Below, one piece after another: positions 12,801 through 24,800 of a stretch of 64,000 nucleotides of DNA. Numbering within the stretch: the stretch's first letter is position 1; each line of letters opens with the position of its first letter. The notes beneath the pieces are model-generated. The model did no database searches, had not been told where the DNA came from, and worked only from the letters and a program-made list of their open reading frames with translations. A program made the translations under genes and the position numbers. Source of the DNA: Tetranychus cinnabarinus (Eukaryota; Arthropoda; Arachnida; Trombidiformes; Tetranychidae); the NCBI GenBank assembly GCA_022266195.1, contig WHVY01000004.1, positions 9,379,501 through 9,443,500 on the forward strand, given 5' to 3'.

Positions 12801-15800
12801 AGAATACTTTTTCTGTATTTATAATAACATTTGTTATTCCAATTGATTCCAATAATAATCATGAAACTCTACAAAATTGAGATTAATAAGGTTAACTTTA
12901 ACATTATTCATTGTATTTTTATTGTAACCTTTCCAGTCTCATACATAATTTAATCTTAAATTGTGTTTGAGGTTTACAACTCTAATCATATTGTAGTGTT
13001 TAACCCTTGAGGTGATGAGAAGCTGAAACAAATTAACTTTAGCTAATGTAATCCAAGATTTACCTGACAACTCCTGAACTCTCACCAAAATATTTCATTA
13101 TTATCTTCAACCTGAATAAGGATGAAAAGGTAATAGCTTTGATGATGATAATCTTAACACGAGCCGGTTCATTAATGATAAATGAAACAGATAATTTACA
13201 TGCAAATTGAATTTTATTGAATTACAAAGTGACCAGAACAAGTGAATATACAGAAAAAAGTGAAATACAAAAAAACATTGTAACAATGAAAATGTAACGA
13301 TAAATAGAAGACTATTTTGGGTTCCTATTTTTGGTTAAATTTCCAGCATTTTGTTATTGTTTGTGTTGATGTTAACTCACAATAGTTGATATTGTAATTA
13401 TTATTATCATTGGAATACAGAATTACTTTAATATTATTTACATTCAGATAAAAGGGCCAAATAAAGAGGTTCATGATGGAGGCCAAAGGAAAGGCCAGCA
13501 TTTGAAAGAGTAAACCTTTAAAGTCAAAATGGTTTTTATCTTTATCATTTCACGAATTCATGATCGTCAATCAGTTGATGTTGATCTTCATGATTTTCAT
13601 CTTCTCATCTATTCTCCTCTTTTCGGTGACCCTTTAAAGGGCAAAATTTAAAGATGAAAAGTTGTATTCCATCATTGATTGAAATCAATGAAGAAAATGA
13701 ATCAACAATTGCCTGTAAATTGCACTGCCAATAATGGTTCAATGTAAATGCCCACATTTTTTGGTTACTTTCTGGTTGCAAACATATTGTAAAGAGTAAT
13801 GTGAAGAGTAATGTAAAGAGTAATGTAAAGAGTAAAGTAAAGTGTAATTTAAAGTGTTCTCTTAAAAACACTTGGTCCTTGGACCTTGACCCAATCTCTG
13901 TACCCGGTTCCATTAGCGTTTCCAATTTCAATGTAAACAATTCCAAGAAAAGTTTTATTGCCACCCTTCCCTCCTCCACAACCCTATTTAAACCCACTGA
14001 TAACCAGCCTGAAAGGCAGTGGTGAAATTGCTGCAATAAAGTCAACTTTGTGCCCGACTTCTTGTTTACCCTCTTTATTACCCTTACATTTGGAGGTTCC
14101 ACCGAGAGCGGTATAGTTCTTTGCTATACCACGAACTCAGTCTTGCTAATTTTTACCCTGTTTATCTGCATCTCTCTTGTGCCCGATCCGTAATTCTTAG
14201 TTATCGTCCTTGCAATGAGCGAACCTGGAAAATCGCCTCAATCTCCACCCGTTGATTTTGACGTGCTCGTTCAACGAGTAGTGAGTCAAATAGTCGCCGG
14301 TACATTTGCCCAGCCACGAGTACCCCGACTCGAGCCGTTCGATGGAGCCCCTACGAGCGACGTTAATGTTTTCCTAAGGGACTTTGAAGACTTGGCCGAG
14401 TCCTCAAACTGGCTCGAGCCCGAGCGTCTCAAGAGAGTTCCTCTGTACCTAACTGGTGCCGCAAAAGACTGGTACCACATCAACGTAAAAGGTATAACTC
14501 CTATGGATTGGACGACCTTTGTGGACCGTATAAAGACTTACTTTTTGCCAACCAAGTTTGACACCTACATACGCGAAGAACTGCGAAACCGCCATCAAAA
14601 GCCAAACGAGCCCGTAGCCAACTACATCCTGGCGAAATTGAGTTTGTGCCAAAAGCTTAATCCCACGATGAGTGACCAGGAAAAAATTGACTATCTATAT
14701 CCCGGTCTACATGACCATATTAGGGTGGCCCTATACCCCTTTAACCCCGTTAAGGTAGATGTTTTCTTGGACTTAGCCAAGCGTATTGAAGTTGGAGCCC
14801 GAGCCTCGCTAAAAGACGAGTCGCAAACTGAACCCAAGACAGCGTTTACTCCCGACCTCGCTAACCTAAATGAAATAGTGAGGCGAGCTGTAGCGGACGC
14901 TATGCCCCGCCAAAGACCAGTGTTTGTGACCCATGAAGATCCCGGACGACCGGCTCCCACGTGCTGGAACTGTCAACAGCCAGGACATGTACTTGCTAAC
15001 TGCCCTAGAAGAAGCCTTCCCCCACAACGACCACCAGTGAACCGTCGTCTTGATTTCGACCAGTACGCCAATGCTCCTGCTCGGCCACCTCCAGGTGCAC
15101 GAGCCGCATATCACCCTCCTCCTCAACCACCTTCTTTTCCGCCATATCGCTCGCGTTACCCCGACCACCGGTACTTTGTGCCTGAACAACGAGGGGAACA
15201 ACGTATGGAAGTAGACCTGTACCCTCCGACCTACCGACCTGGTCGAAATTACCACGGCATGGAACGTAGTGACTACTGGTATTCACGTCAAGGAGGTGCT
15301 CCTCCCGAGGTCACAGCTAACCCTGGACCACGAGACAGAAACGAGCGCCCCGACCACGAAATGGAGAGACCCGGTCGAGCCAATTCATTGACCGACTCAG
15401 AAGGAGAAAGTTCACGACTGATCGTTACCAACGGATACATCGGCCAAACACCGATAAAATGTCTAGTTGATCCTGGTTCCACAGTCTCCCTCCTTGACTC
15501 TCGCCTGGCCCACCTCGTCGATCTGAATGAATATACCGGGCCCCTAATTCGGTCGGTGAGCGGACACTCACTCCCCATCATAGGAAAATGTTTAAGTGGC
15601 ATTAGATTAAACTGCATGACAGAGCCTATTACCACGGATCTTCTGGTGACTGACGGTCTCGAATTCGACTGTCTTCTGGGAAATAACTATAATAAGGCAG
15701 CAAGGTTGATAATCGACTGCGCGACAAACCAAATACGCACCCAAGACCAGGTCGCGAACTTACGAGAAGATTCGCGGGACAACCTGTTGGAAGAATCGGG

Positions 15801-18800
15801 CTTAGTCGTCATCCCGGAATTTGAGCATAATAGTGATCATGTGGTACATAGTCTTACCACCATAGAGGACATCCCCATCGAATCATCCTTGCCAGAAGAA
15901 CAGAAGGAACAACTTACGACCCTCCTTGACCGATACCGATCCTACTTTGCGCAAGATAAAGAAAAACTTGGTTACTGCAGCCTATTTACACATAGGATCG
16001 ACACGGGAAATCACCCACCGATTCACAGCCACCCATATCGTTACTCTCCAAGTCAGCGCCAAAGCCTAAACGAGCAAATCCAGGAAATGATCGATCTACA
16101 AGTTGTCGTACCTTCCAGGAGCCCGTGGGCAAGTCCAGTCGTATTGATTAAAAAGAAAGACGGCAACCCCCGAGTCTGCATTGATCTGCGTAAAGTAAAC
16201 GCTATCACCAAGAGGGACGTATACCCGCTACCCAATATCGACGACTTACTGAGTTCCCTTCAAGGTAGCGCATACTTTTCTTCGATAGACCTCAACTCTG
16301 GTTATTGGCAACTGGCAATGGACGAGCGCGACCGGGAGAAAACCGCCTTCATTACGCAGGACGGACTTTTTGAATTCCTTCGGATGCCATTTGGGCTCAC
16401 TAACGCCCCAGCCACTTTTCAGAGAACCATGGACATGGTACTGGCGGGGCTGAAACATAATCAATGCTTGGTGTACCTGGATGATGTCGTCGTTTTCGGG
16501 AAAACTTTTACTGACCACCTAACTCACCTCAAGAACACCCTCAATGCGATCACGGAAGCCGGATTTACTCTGAAGGTTGCAAAGTGCCACTTCGGCATGA
16601 GAGAAATGAATTTCCTTGGCCACGTCATCGATGCCAACGGCATTCGAACGGATCCAGATAAGACCAGGGCTATCGTTGAGTTCCCTCCACCCAAGGATGT
16701 GACCCAAGTGCGCTCTTTCATAGGTCTGGCTGGATACTATCGAAAATTCATAAAGGATTTTGCAAAACTCGCCGAGCCAATCACTCGCTTAACTAAGCAA
16801 CAGGTGGCATTCATTTGGTCGACGGAACAAGAAGAAGCCTTTAATACCCTCAAAGCTCTATTATGTTCGGAGCCCGTCCTGATTCATTACCAACCATGCC
16901 TACCCATAGAGTTACATTGCGATGCCTCTGGTATAGGAATAGGAGCTGCTCTAATGCACCGAGTGGATGACAAGCTACGTGCAATCTGGTACGCCAGTCG
17001 CCTGCTGAGCGAGACCGAGAAACGCTATCCCATCACCGAACAAGAAGCGCTCGCCATTGTATGGGCGGTAGATAAGTTTAGACATTTCTTATTGGGCCAA
17101 AAATTCACCATATATACCGATCACCAAGCCCTGTCCTGGATGAAGAACAAGGCCAGAATTTCTGACAGACTAGCGCGCTGGTCGTTACAACTACAGGCCT
17201 ATCACTATGAAATAGTCTACCGCTCTGGAGCGACCAATAAGGTCGCTGACTGCCTGTCTCGCTACCCACTCGAGTACAAAGATCAAAATCTAGTGGTACG
17301 CAACCTTATCCAGGCCCAACGACTGCTACAACTCAAGCAGTATAGAGATCCGACCTGGAAGAAAATATTATCTGCCATCACAAACCCGGAGGACTACCCT
17401 GAAGTGGACTGTTCACGCTTTACAATAGACGAAAACGGTACCTTACGACGAATGGTAATCAGCGAGAGTGGGCCAAAACTGGTTGTTTGCGTCCCCTCAC
17501 AGATGAAAATGGAGATCATGGAAAGCTGCCATGATGACCCGATAGCCGGTCACTTAGGTCTCAATAAGACTAGAGAAAGGATCCGTAGTCGTTATTACTG
17601 GCTCAGTCTGGGACAAGATGTACGAGATTACGTCTTGAGTTGTGAGAAATGTCAAACCAAAAAGAGTAGCTGTCAGCCCGCCCCTGGACTGCTTGTCCCG
17701 ATTACACCGGGGGGAGCTTTCGAGAAAATCGGCATGGATCTATTAGGCCCGTTCCCATTATCAGCGTCAGGTAACCGCCAAATCGTTGTTGCGACCGATT
17801 ATCTAACTCGGTGGGTCGAATGTCAAGCCCTACCCGATGCTACCGCGAAGACAGTCGCACGCTTTTTCGCTGAGCGAATCGTGTGTCGCCATGGAGCGCC
17901 AATGGTAATACTTACAGACCAGGGTAAAAACTTTATGAGTAGCTTTATGGAGCAAACCTTCGAGATGTTCGGCGTTAAACATGCTCGTACGAGCGCTTAC
18001 CACCCTGCATGTAATGGGCTAACTGAAAGATTTAACAAAACATTGGCGAATATGATAGCTATGTATGTAGGAAACAAACAACAGGATTGGGATGACTGTT
18101 TACCGTACGTCCAATTTGCTTACAATACCTCAGTTCAAGCTAGTACTGAGTACACCCCCTTCTTCCTGGTATACGGGCGCGAACCCAACCTGCCCAAGTG
18201 CCCCATCGGATCTAGAAACATCGAATCCATGGGAATAGACGACCCAAAACAATATGCGGAACTCCTCAAGGACTTTGTCGCCGCAAAACGCGAATGCGCT
18301 CGGGAAAACTTGATCCAGGCCCAAGCACTTAACAAACGGCACTACGACGCCCGTCATCGCCCAGTTACTTATCGACCGGGTGACAAGGTATTGGTCTACT
18401 CTCCCAGGCGTTACAAAGGCAAATCCACAAAACTCCTACATGGGTATTCGGGACCATATATAATCGAAAGTCAGACTGGTTTGAACACCTACAAGGTTAT
18501 TTTTAAGGAAAACGATCCGAAGGGAACTCAGGTCGTACACATTTCGAGAATAAAACCGTTTCGCTCACGGATGCACACAAAATCGGACCTTGAAGACTCC
18601 ACAGAAGAACAACCGGCGACCGAGACCGACCACTCAGCACTCGAAGTCCCCATGGAACGACCAACAGCGTCTTCAGATACCTCAGAAACTGAGATCATCG
18701 AATTCCCTGAGGTGGCCCAACAGCCGGATGAACAAGATCGTAACGACTCGAGCACAGAAGATAGCGAGCCCGTCCCCGCTCGACGCCGGTCGCAACGAAC

Positions 18801-21800
18801 GATCAGAATCCCCGCACGCTACCAAGCCTAATATACCAGCTCTAACTACAATGAAATAGACATTATACCAAGTCTTTTCTATCGCATATACTCATCACGA
18901 CTTGCTATTACACCATCGATATAACCCGATGTCGTTATATAACTACATATAATCCTTCATTTATTCTTATACCCCTAATAAACTTTACTAAGTAATGCAT
19001 TAAAATCATAGCTAAATCTACTTTATTGAAAAATAGGGACGTCACATAAGTCACAAGAGTCTTTATTCAATGATTACAAAAAAAAGAGAAGGGACGTAAA
19101 GGAAAGCAGAATTAGAGTCCGTTCTTGGCTCTTTGTTCACGCCAAATCTTCAAGTCATAAGCCGGCAAAACCTTAGCTACTCGCTTATGGGACCATTCAC
19201 TACGGGCCAAATGTCGATACAACGCTCGTATCCCCTCGGTCGTGTTTGGAGCAGGATGACTACACCATCTACAACGAATGTGACCATCCTCCAGAATTAT
19301 GACCCGTCTAAGGTCCGGTTTTGACTTTAATAACTGGTCATATCGCCGCTCAACGTCAAAACCAACATCTGAAGAAGTACTTTCCCCGTGAGGTCGCTCC
19401 CTCGTACGAACGACCGGTGAAGGTGACCGAGGTTGCGGTCGTGATCTTTCTCCTGGCGCCCTAGCCCGCTGAATAATTACAGGGGACCTAGTACTTGACA
19501 TCACGTACTCAATAAAAGTGCGACCAGGCGAAAGGGCTGGGACCCGAAAGCGACGTTCCTTAGATGGTATGATAGTGCGCCCGGGTGTCAAGGGAGGTGA
19601 ACATGACCGTTCAGGCGAGTTATCCGGAGTTCGTGCGGGCGACCGTTCAGGCGAGTCATCCGGAGTCCGGGCGGGTGACCGTTCAGGCGAGTTATCCGGA
19701 GTCCGGGCGGGTGACCGTTCAGGCGAGTTATCCGAAGTCCGGGCGGGTGACCGTTCGGGCGACTGCTCAGGTGGGATATCCGGAGTCCGGGCGGGCGACC
19801 GTCCGTCTGTCCGATCCTGTGTTCGCCTGGGAGATCCTTCGGACGTGGGAGTAGAAGAATTACGACTCGGTCTCAAAATACCTGCACCAAATACACCGCC
19901 CGTGAAACTGGTCCTTGGTTGACTAACATCAGGAATGAAACGAACCATAGACCTGCCCGGTGGTCGAACAATAATCCTTGCCTTTTGAGAGCAGCCAGGA
20001 GTGTTAACCGAATCCGACTCTGTTTCTTGGTTAGTAGAAGGTCGTGCACCTTCCTTGGGATCCATAGGAAAAGGAGGAATTATTATCTTTATATTATTGT
20101 GGCTCCCTGAAATCATAAAGTTGAAGTTGATGGAAGGCTGATTGAAACCTGTACACAGGGATACAAACACAATGAATAAAATAAATTTAAGGAAAACAAA
20201 TTGATAAAAAAAAACTCACCAGGATGACCGAATTGAGACATGGTTCAAAACAAAAAAAAACAATGGATGGAAGTATAGCAGGATCACAAAGATTTAAGTT
20301 AAAAATCAAAATTAATATGTCAATGTCAAAGAAGTAAATGAAAAGACACAGTGTCAAGTTAAACGAACGAGTAACTGAAGCAAAATGACGAGGAAGCAAT
20401 TGGTCAAGTGGCCAAAGACGACTGTGAATCGCCATAGCGACTGAGGACAGTCCTTTTTGTCAAGAGGGGGAAAGTGTAAAGAGTAATGTGAAGAGTAATG
20501 TAAAGAGTAATGTAAAGAGTAAAATAAAGTCTAATTTAAAGTGTTCTCTTAAAAACACTTGGTCCTTGGACCTTGACCCAATCTCTGTACCCGGTTCCAT
20601 TAGCGTTTCCAATTTCAATGTAAACAATTCCAAGAAAAGTTTTATTGCCACCCTTCCCTCCTCCACAACCCTATTTAAACCCACTGATAACCAGCCTGAA
20701 AGGCAGTGGTGAAATTGCTGCAATAAAGTCAACTTTGTGCCCGACTTCTTGTTTACCCTCTTTATTACCCTTACAATATTCCTAAAGGTAGACAATTTAC
20801 CTCTCTTTAATCATGATCGGTCAGCTTTCATTGCCGATTATCATTCACAATTTGATTTGATCTATTTTGTATCATTTCAATGGTAAACACGATTTTTGTT
20901 TGATCAACTTGACTATTTTACGAAATCTTGTTTTTAAAACCAATCTAATGTTATAAACAACACAAGTTCAATACATTAGCAGCAATTAATATCATTTAAT
21001 GTGATTTTAAATAGCTATCAACAATTTAAAGTAAAATCAATTTGATTTAAATGGAGCTAAAGATGGCCTTAAATGCCTATTGATTTGTTGATTATGCTTG
21101 CATTATGCCAGTCACTTTTGCTTTTGTCAACCAAATTAGATACATTTGTTGATCAATTTTTCTGCCTTTCTTCATTTTTCATCATTCATTGCCACTGTTA
21201 ATGACCTTTCTATGACCCATTACCTTAGCCTCTCCCCTGTGGTTTGACCTCTCATTACAGTCAACATCAATTTTAATCAATCATTTGACTGTGAAAAAAG
21301 GATCACACAACAGTGTTTCATTTTTGTGCCAATTTTTAGGTTCCATTGATTGATCTCTTTATATTCATATTGGTCACCTTCTCAACAGGATATTTCCCAT
21401 TGGTATTGAACTGATTAGCTTAAAGACGATGAAGATAATGATGAAAATGATGAAGATGATGTTGATAATCACTTAACTGTTACTTCAAGCTTAATCACTG
21501 ACAATGTAAATTTGGTTTCCATTATGCTTATTATGCACCAAACCATTATCTCCATCATAATTATTCAATTACATTTCATGATTTCGTTGTTAATATTTTT
21601 TGCTTTACTCTTGTCTTGATACGGATAACAGGAAATCCTATCAAGCAAAGCCATAAACACGCAAAAAGCAGCACATGATGTTTACAAACTGAACCAATCA
21701 TAATCATTGAGATGGTGAAAGTTTATCCCAAATCAGTGTTCACCAAACTAAATACTTGAGACAATCAAAAATCGGTTTACAATGAGAAACCAGAAAATTG

Positions 21801-24800
21801 AAAATAATGTTTCTAATGGATGCAATCTGTATAGCTCATATTTCCCTTTCCTGTTCCCCTCCTTTTCCGTCATTACTTCTCATCTCTTTTTTCAGTATCC
21901 TTTCATTATCATCCCTACTCATCATGTTTTACTTTCTCTTTTTCATGCCCAGGTTTACGAGTTTAACTTTGAAACCAATGAAACCCGAATCGATGGTTTA
22001 CTTAAAGGTGCTGTTGATTTAACCAAATCTTCATCCAGTCACATTTATGTTAAAAATGCAACCATTGCTATGCATGGTAATTATACCTGTAAAGTTAAAA
22101 GTCAAATTTCCTGTCGCTCCCAATCCTCCAATTTGATCGTGATTAATGGTAAGTTTTTGATTGCCCAGTTAATCAAAAGATAATTTTACTCATCTTCCTT
22201 TTCCCTGTCTGGTTTACTCATTACAAATTATGTTGTTTAATGATTAAACAATGACCATTACAATTGATGTTTCCATTGTATTTTGATTTTAATTTTTTTC
22301 TACTTTTTTCATTTTCCTCTCTAGATGCCTGTAAAGATAGTGATTGGTCTTTTCGTACTAACATGATTCATTGCCTTGAAATAATTGAGCTTGAGTGTTC
22401 CGGAATGTTTCCAAAGCCTTCACCCTCTTGTGGTGTTTATGAGCAAACCACAGGTAATTCAAGAGCTTGCCGGCAAACTGATAAAGATGGACAAAAGTCA
22501 ACAATAATGTTTTACCATTCATTCATTGATATTCACAAGATTGACATAATGTTTTCTGGTGAACTTGAAGGACATCAGTTCAATCTTTTTTTCCTCTCTC
22601 CTTACCTTGCATCAATGATTCTCGTTTCAAGTCTCACAGTTGATGATGTTGATGGTAGGCACTTGTCATTGGCACAAGACTTTATTATCTTCATTGGGTA
22701 GACAGAAATAGCTAAAGACAAAAACAAAACCTAAAAGAGATGAAAAGAAGATCTTCTCTCTTCGCATCACTTATCACCTTTGAAGATGAGCTTGTTCAAC
22801 ATGCTAACTTTCATTTTGTCGATTCTACATTTCTCTTCCTTATCATCTTCATCTGATTGTTGTCAATTTACCTTTAGATTTTACTTTCAAATGATTTCCA
22901 TCTTGAGAAATAACTCAATTTGTTCTCGTGTGACATTTTGTCAACCTTGTAATTTAGCAAAGATGCAAATGGAAAAATAATTTTCAAAGTTTCACATTTT
23001 ATCTTTTTCTTGCCATTCTCATCATCTTCATCCACTGAATCAATTTTCATTGCATTTTCTTAATATTTTTACCTCTTTTCTTTTTATCCTCATAGGTCAA
23101 CTCATTACTGCTGAACCATTTACCAAAATAAAACTCCAACCTGATGGTACTTATGACCTTTCAATGTCCCATCGATACATTGCCGAAGATTATCGTGATA
23201 GAAAGGGTTCATTCCTGTTTCGTTGTATCCTGTCCGTTATTGGAACAAGTTGGACTCGAGTGATTAACAGTAAACTATTCAGTCGTCGTGATTGCCCCGA
23301 ACCATCCACAATTGCCAATGGTTTTTATACAGTTAGCCAAAGAAAGTCCTGTTGGGATACTCCAACTGAAGGATCAATTGCCACTTATTCATGTTCATCT
23401 AATTACACTTTATCTGGTGATGGGATTTTAGTTTGTGTCGATGGAACCTGGAGACAGGTTTATGGACATCATCAGAATCTTTCTGAAAATGATATTAATC
23501 TAACTAAATTACAATTTTTACCTGTTTCAGACACACAATTACCAACCTGTAGTAAGTTGATATCAACCTTTAAACAATGTATTTTGCTTGGTATTTTTTT
23601 CACTACTTTTGACATTTCCAACAACTCTATCCAAATCATCACTATCAGTGTTTGTGTGTGAATGTGTTTCCATCTAATCATTATCATTAGTACCATTAGA
23701 TCAACGCACGTATTGCAGCTATTATTAACTCAAGTCACGAAGGTTAAGAGTAATAATCATCAAAATGAAGATGAAACTTTCCTATTGATGACAATGTTAG
23801 CCATTTCAATTCAATTTAAAACAAAAGTGAAAAGATTTACCTTTTGAGAGGTGTTTTCAGGCCATTCTATAATCACATCTAATCACGTTCTTGATGTGAT
23901 TATTTGACAATTTAGAGGTTCCATCCTCACCAACTAGGCGCCCTCTCATCATTTTCATAATCTTCATCATTCTTGCACAAATTAACTTAACTGAAAAACT
24001 GTGTTCAACTTGTTGACAAATGATTAAATTTATGAAGTCAAATTAACCATAGACGTACCCGTCAATTAACATGTTCAATTTAAATGACCTTTCAGTGTTG
24101 AAAGATGCATTAACGTGTAATTAAATCTTTGTTAATTAACCCAAATAACATAGCTAATTGCCTATCATCCACAATTTAAATTCATGGTTGGCCAATTTCA
24201 AAATTAATGTTTTTCCTTGAATTACATTTTCAGCTCAATTGATCTTTGATTTACCATTACTCAGGAAACTATTAAACCCAATTCAATACAAACAGCAATT
24301 CTTTAAACCTTTTCAAATTATGTTTACCTAATCAATTGGCCAGCCAATCTTCACAGATTTGAAAAAGTTATTTACCTTTTCATCAACAATTTAAGGTCAT
24401 TTCCTAAACGATATTAACCTTTCCAATGTTATTTTACTGTTTATTTTAACCAAATTTTGCTACAAAATTTGACAGCTTTACCTTTGAAACTCAACTTGAC
24501 CAGGTTATTTATGAAGGGCTCATTAAAGGCTCACAATTATGAAGCCAAAACAATCGTCACTGAATCCCGATAAGATTATTATACCCAAAATAAAGCTGAT
24601 AATGGTGAAAATGGTATTAACTTGATAGTGATGATTGGTGATGGTAAATGTAAAGGTTTTGTCAAATGAAATCAATCATCTTTTATCCTCTAACCTTATA
24701 CTTTAATATCTAATTCAATCTTTTTTCATCTCTCTTTCACTTTACAGATATATCATCAATATCTTCACTGGCCGTCAGCTTAATCATTTTAGTCACCATA

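Larger units (their letters stand above)
13788..20775 (+). mobile_element. Ty3/Gypsy LTR retrotransposon, near-intact, intronic
   Basis: A 6,988-base element with two 301-base LTRs, each TG...CA, flanked by the 4-base duplication ATAT at 13,784-13,787 and 20,776-20,779. By eye the two LTRs differ at only two positions near their 5' ends, so the insertion is recent. Order inside: candidate primer-binding site, one gag-pol ORF with protease, reverse transcriptase, RNase H and integrase in Ty3/Gypsy order, then an antisense gene, a purine tract and the 3' LTR. There is no envelope-like frame on the plus strand. The element is clearly more GC-rich than the host sequence around it. It lies in intron 2 of the Ig/sushi gene, in the sense direction, so its LTR polyadenylation signal could interfere with that gene. 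Confidence 0.95.

Noticed and set aside
13605..14102. 165-codon minus-strand frame across the 5' LTR, and its twin at the 3' LTR
   Set aside because: Open because the LTR start is a short tandem repeat; the same frame appears at both LTRs and has no ATG context or family.
20187..20435. 82-codon minus-strand frame upstream of the antisense gene
   Set aside because: Hydrophobic low-complexity product; more likely the promoter/leader of the antisense gene than a protein.
23458..23530. 73-base intron inside the sushi exon (donor GTTTAT, acceptor TTTCAG)
   Set aside because: Removal would shift the frame before the conserved final PTC; the exon reads open through it, so it was kept as coding.
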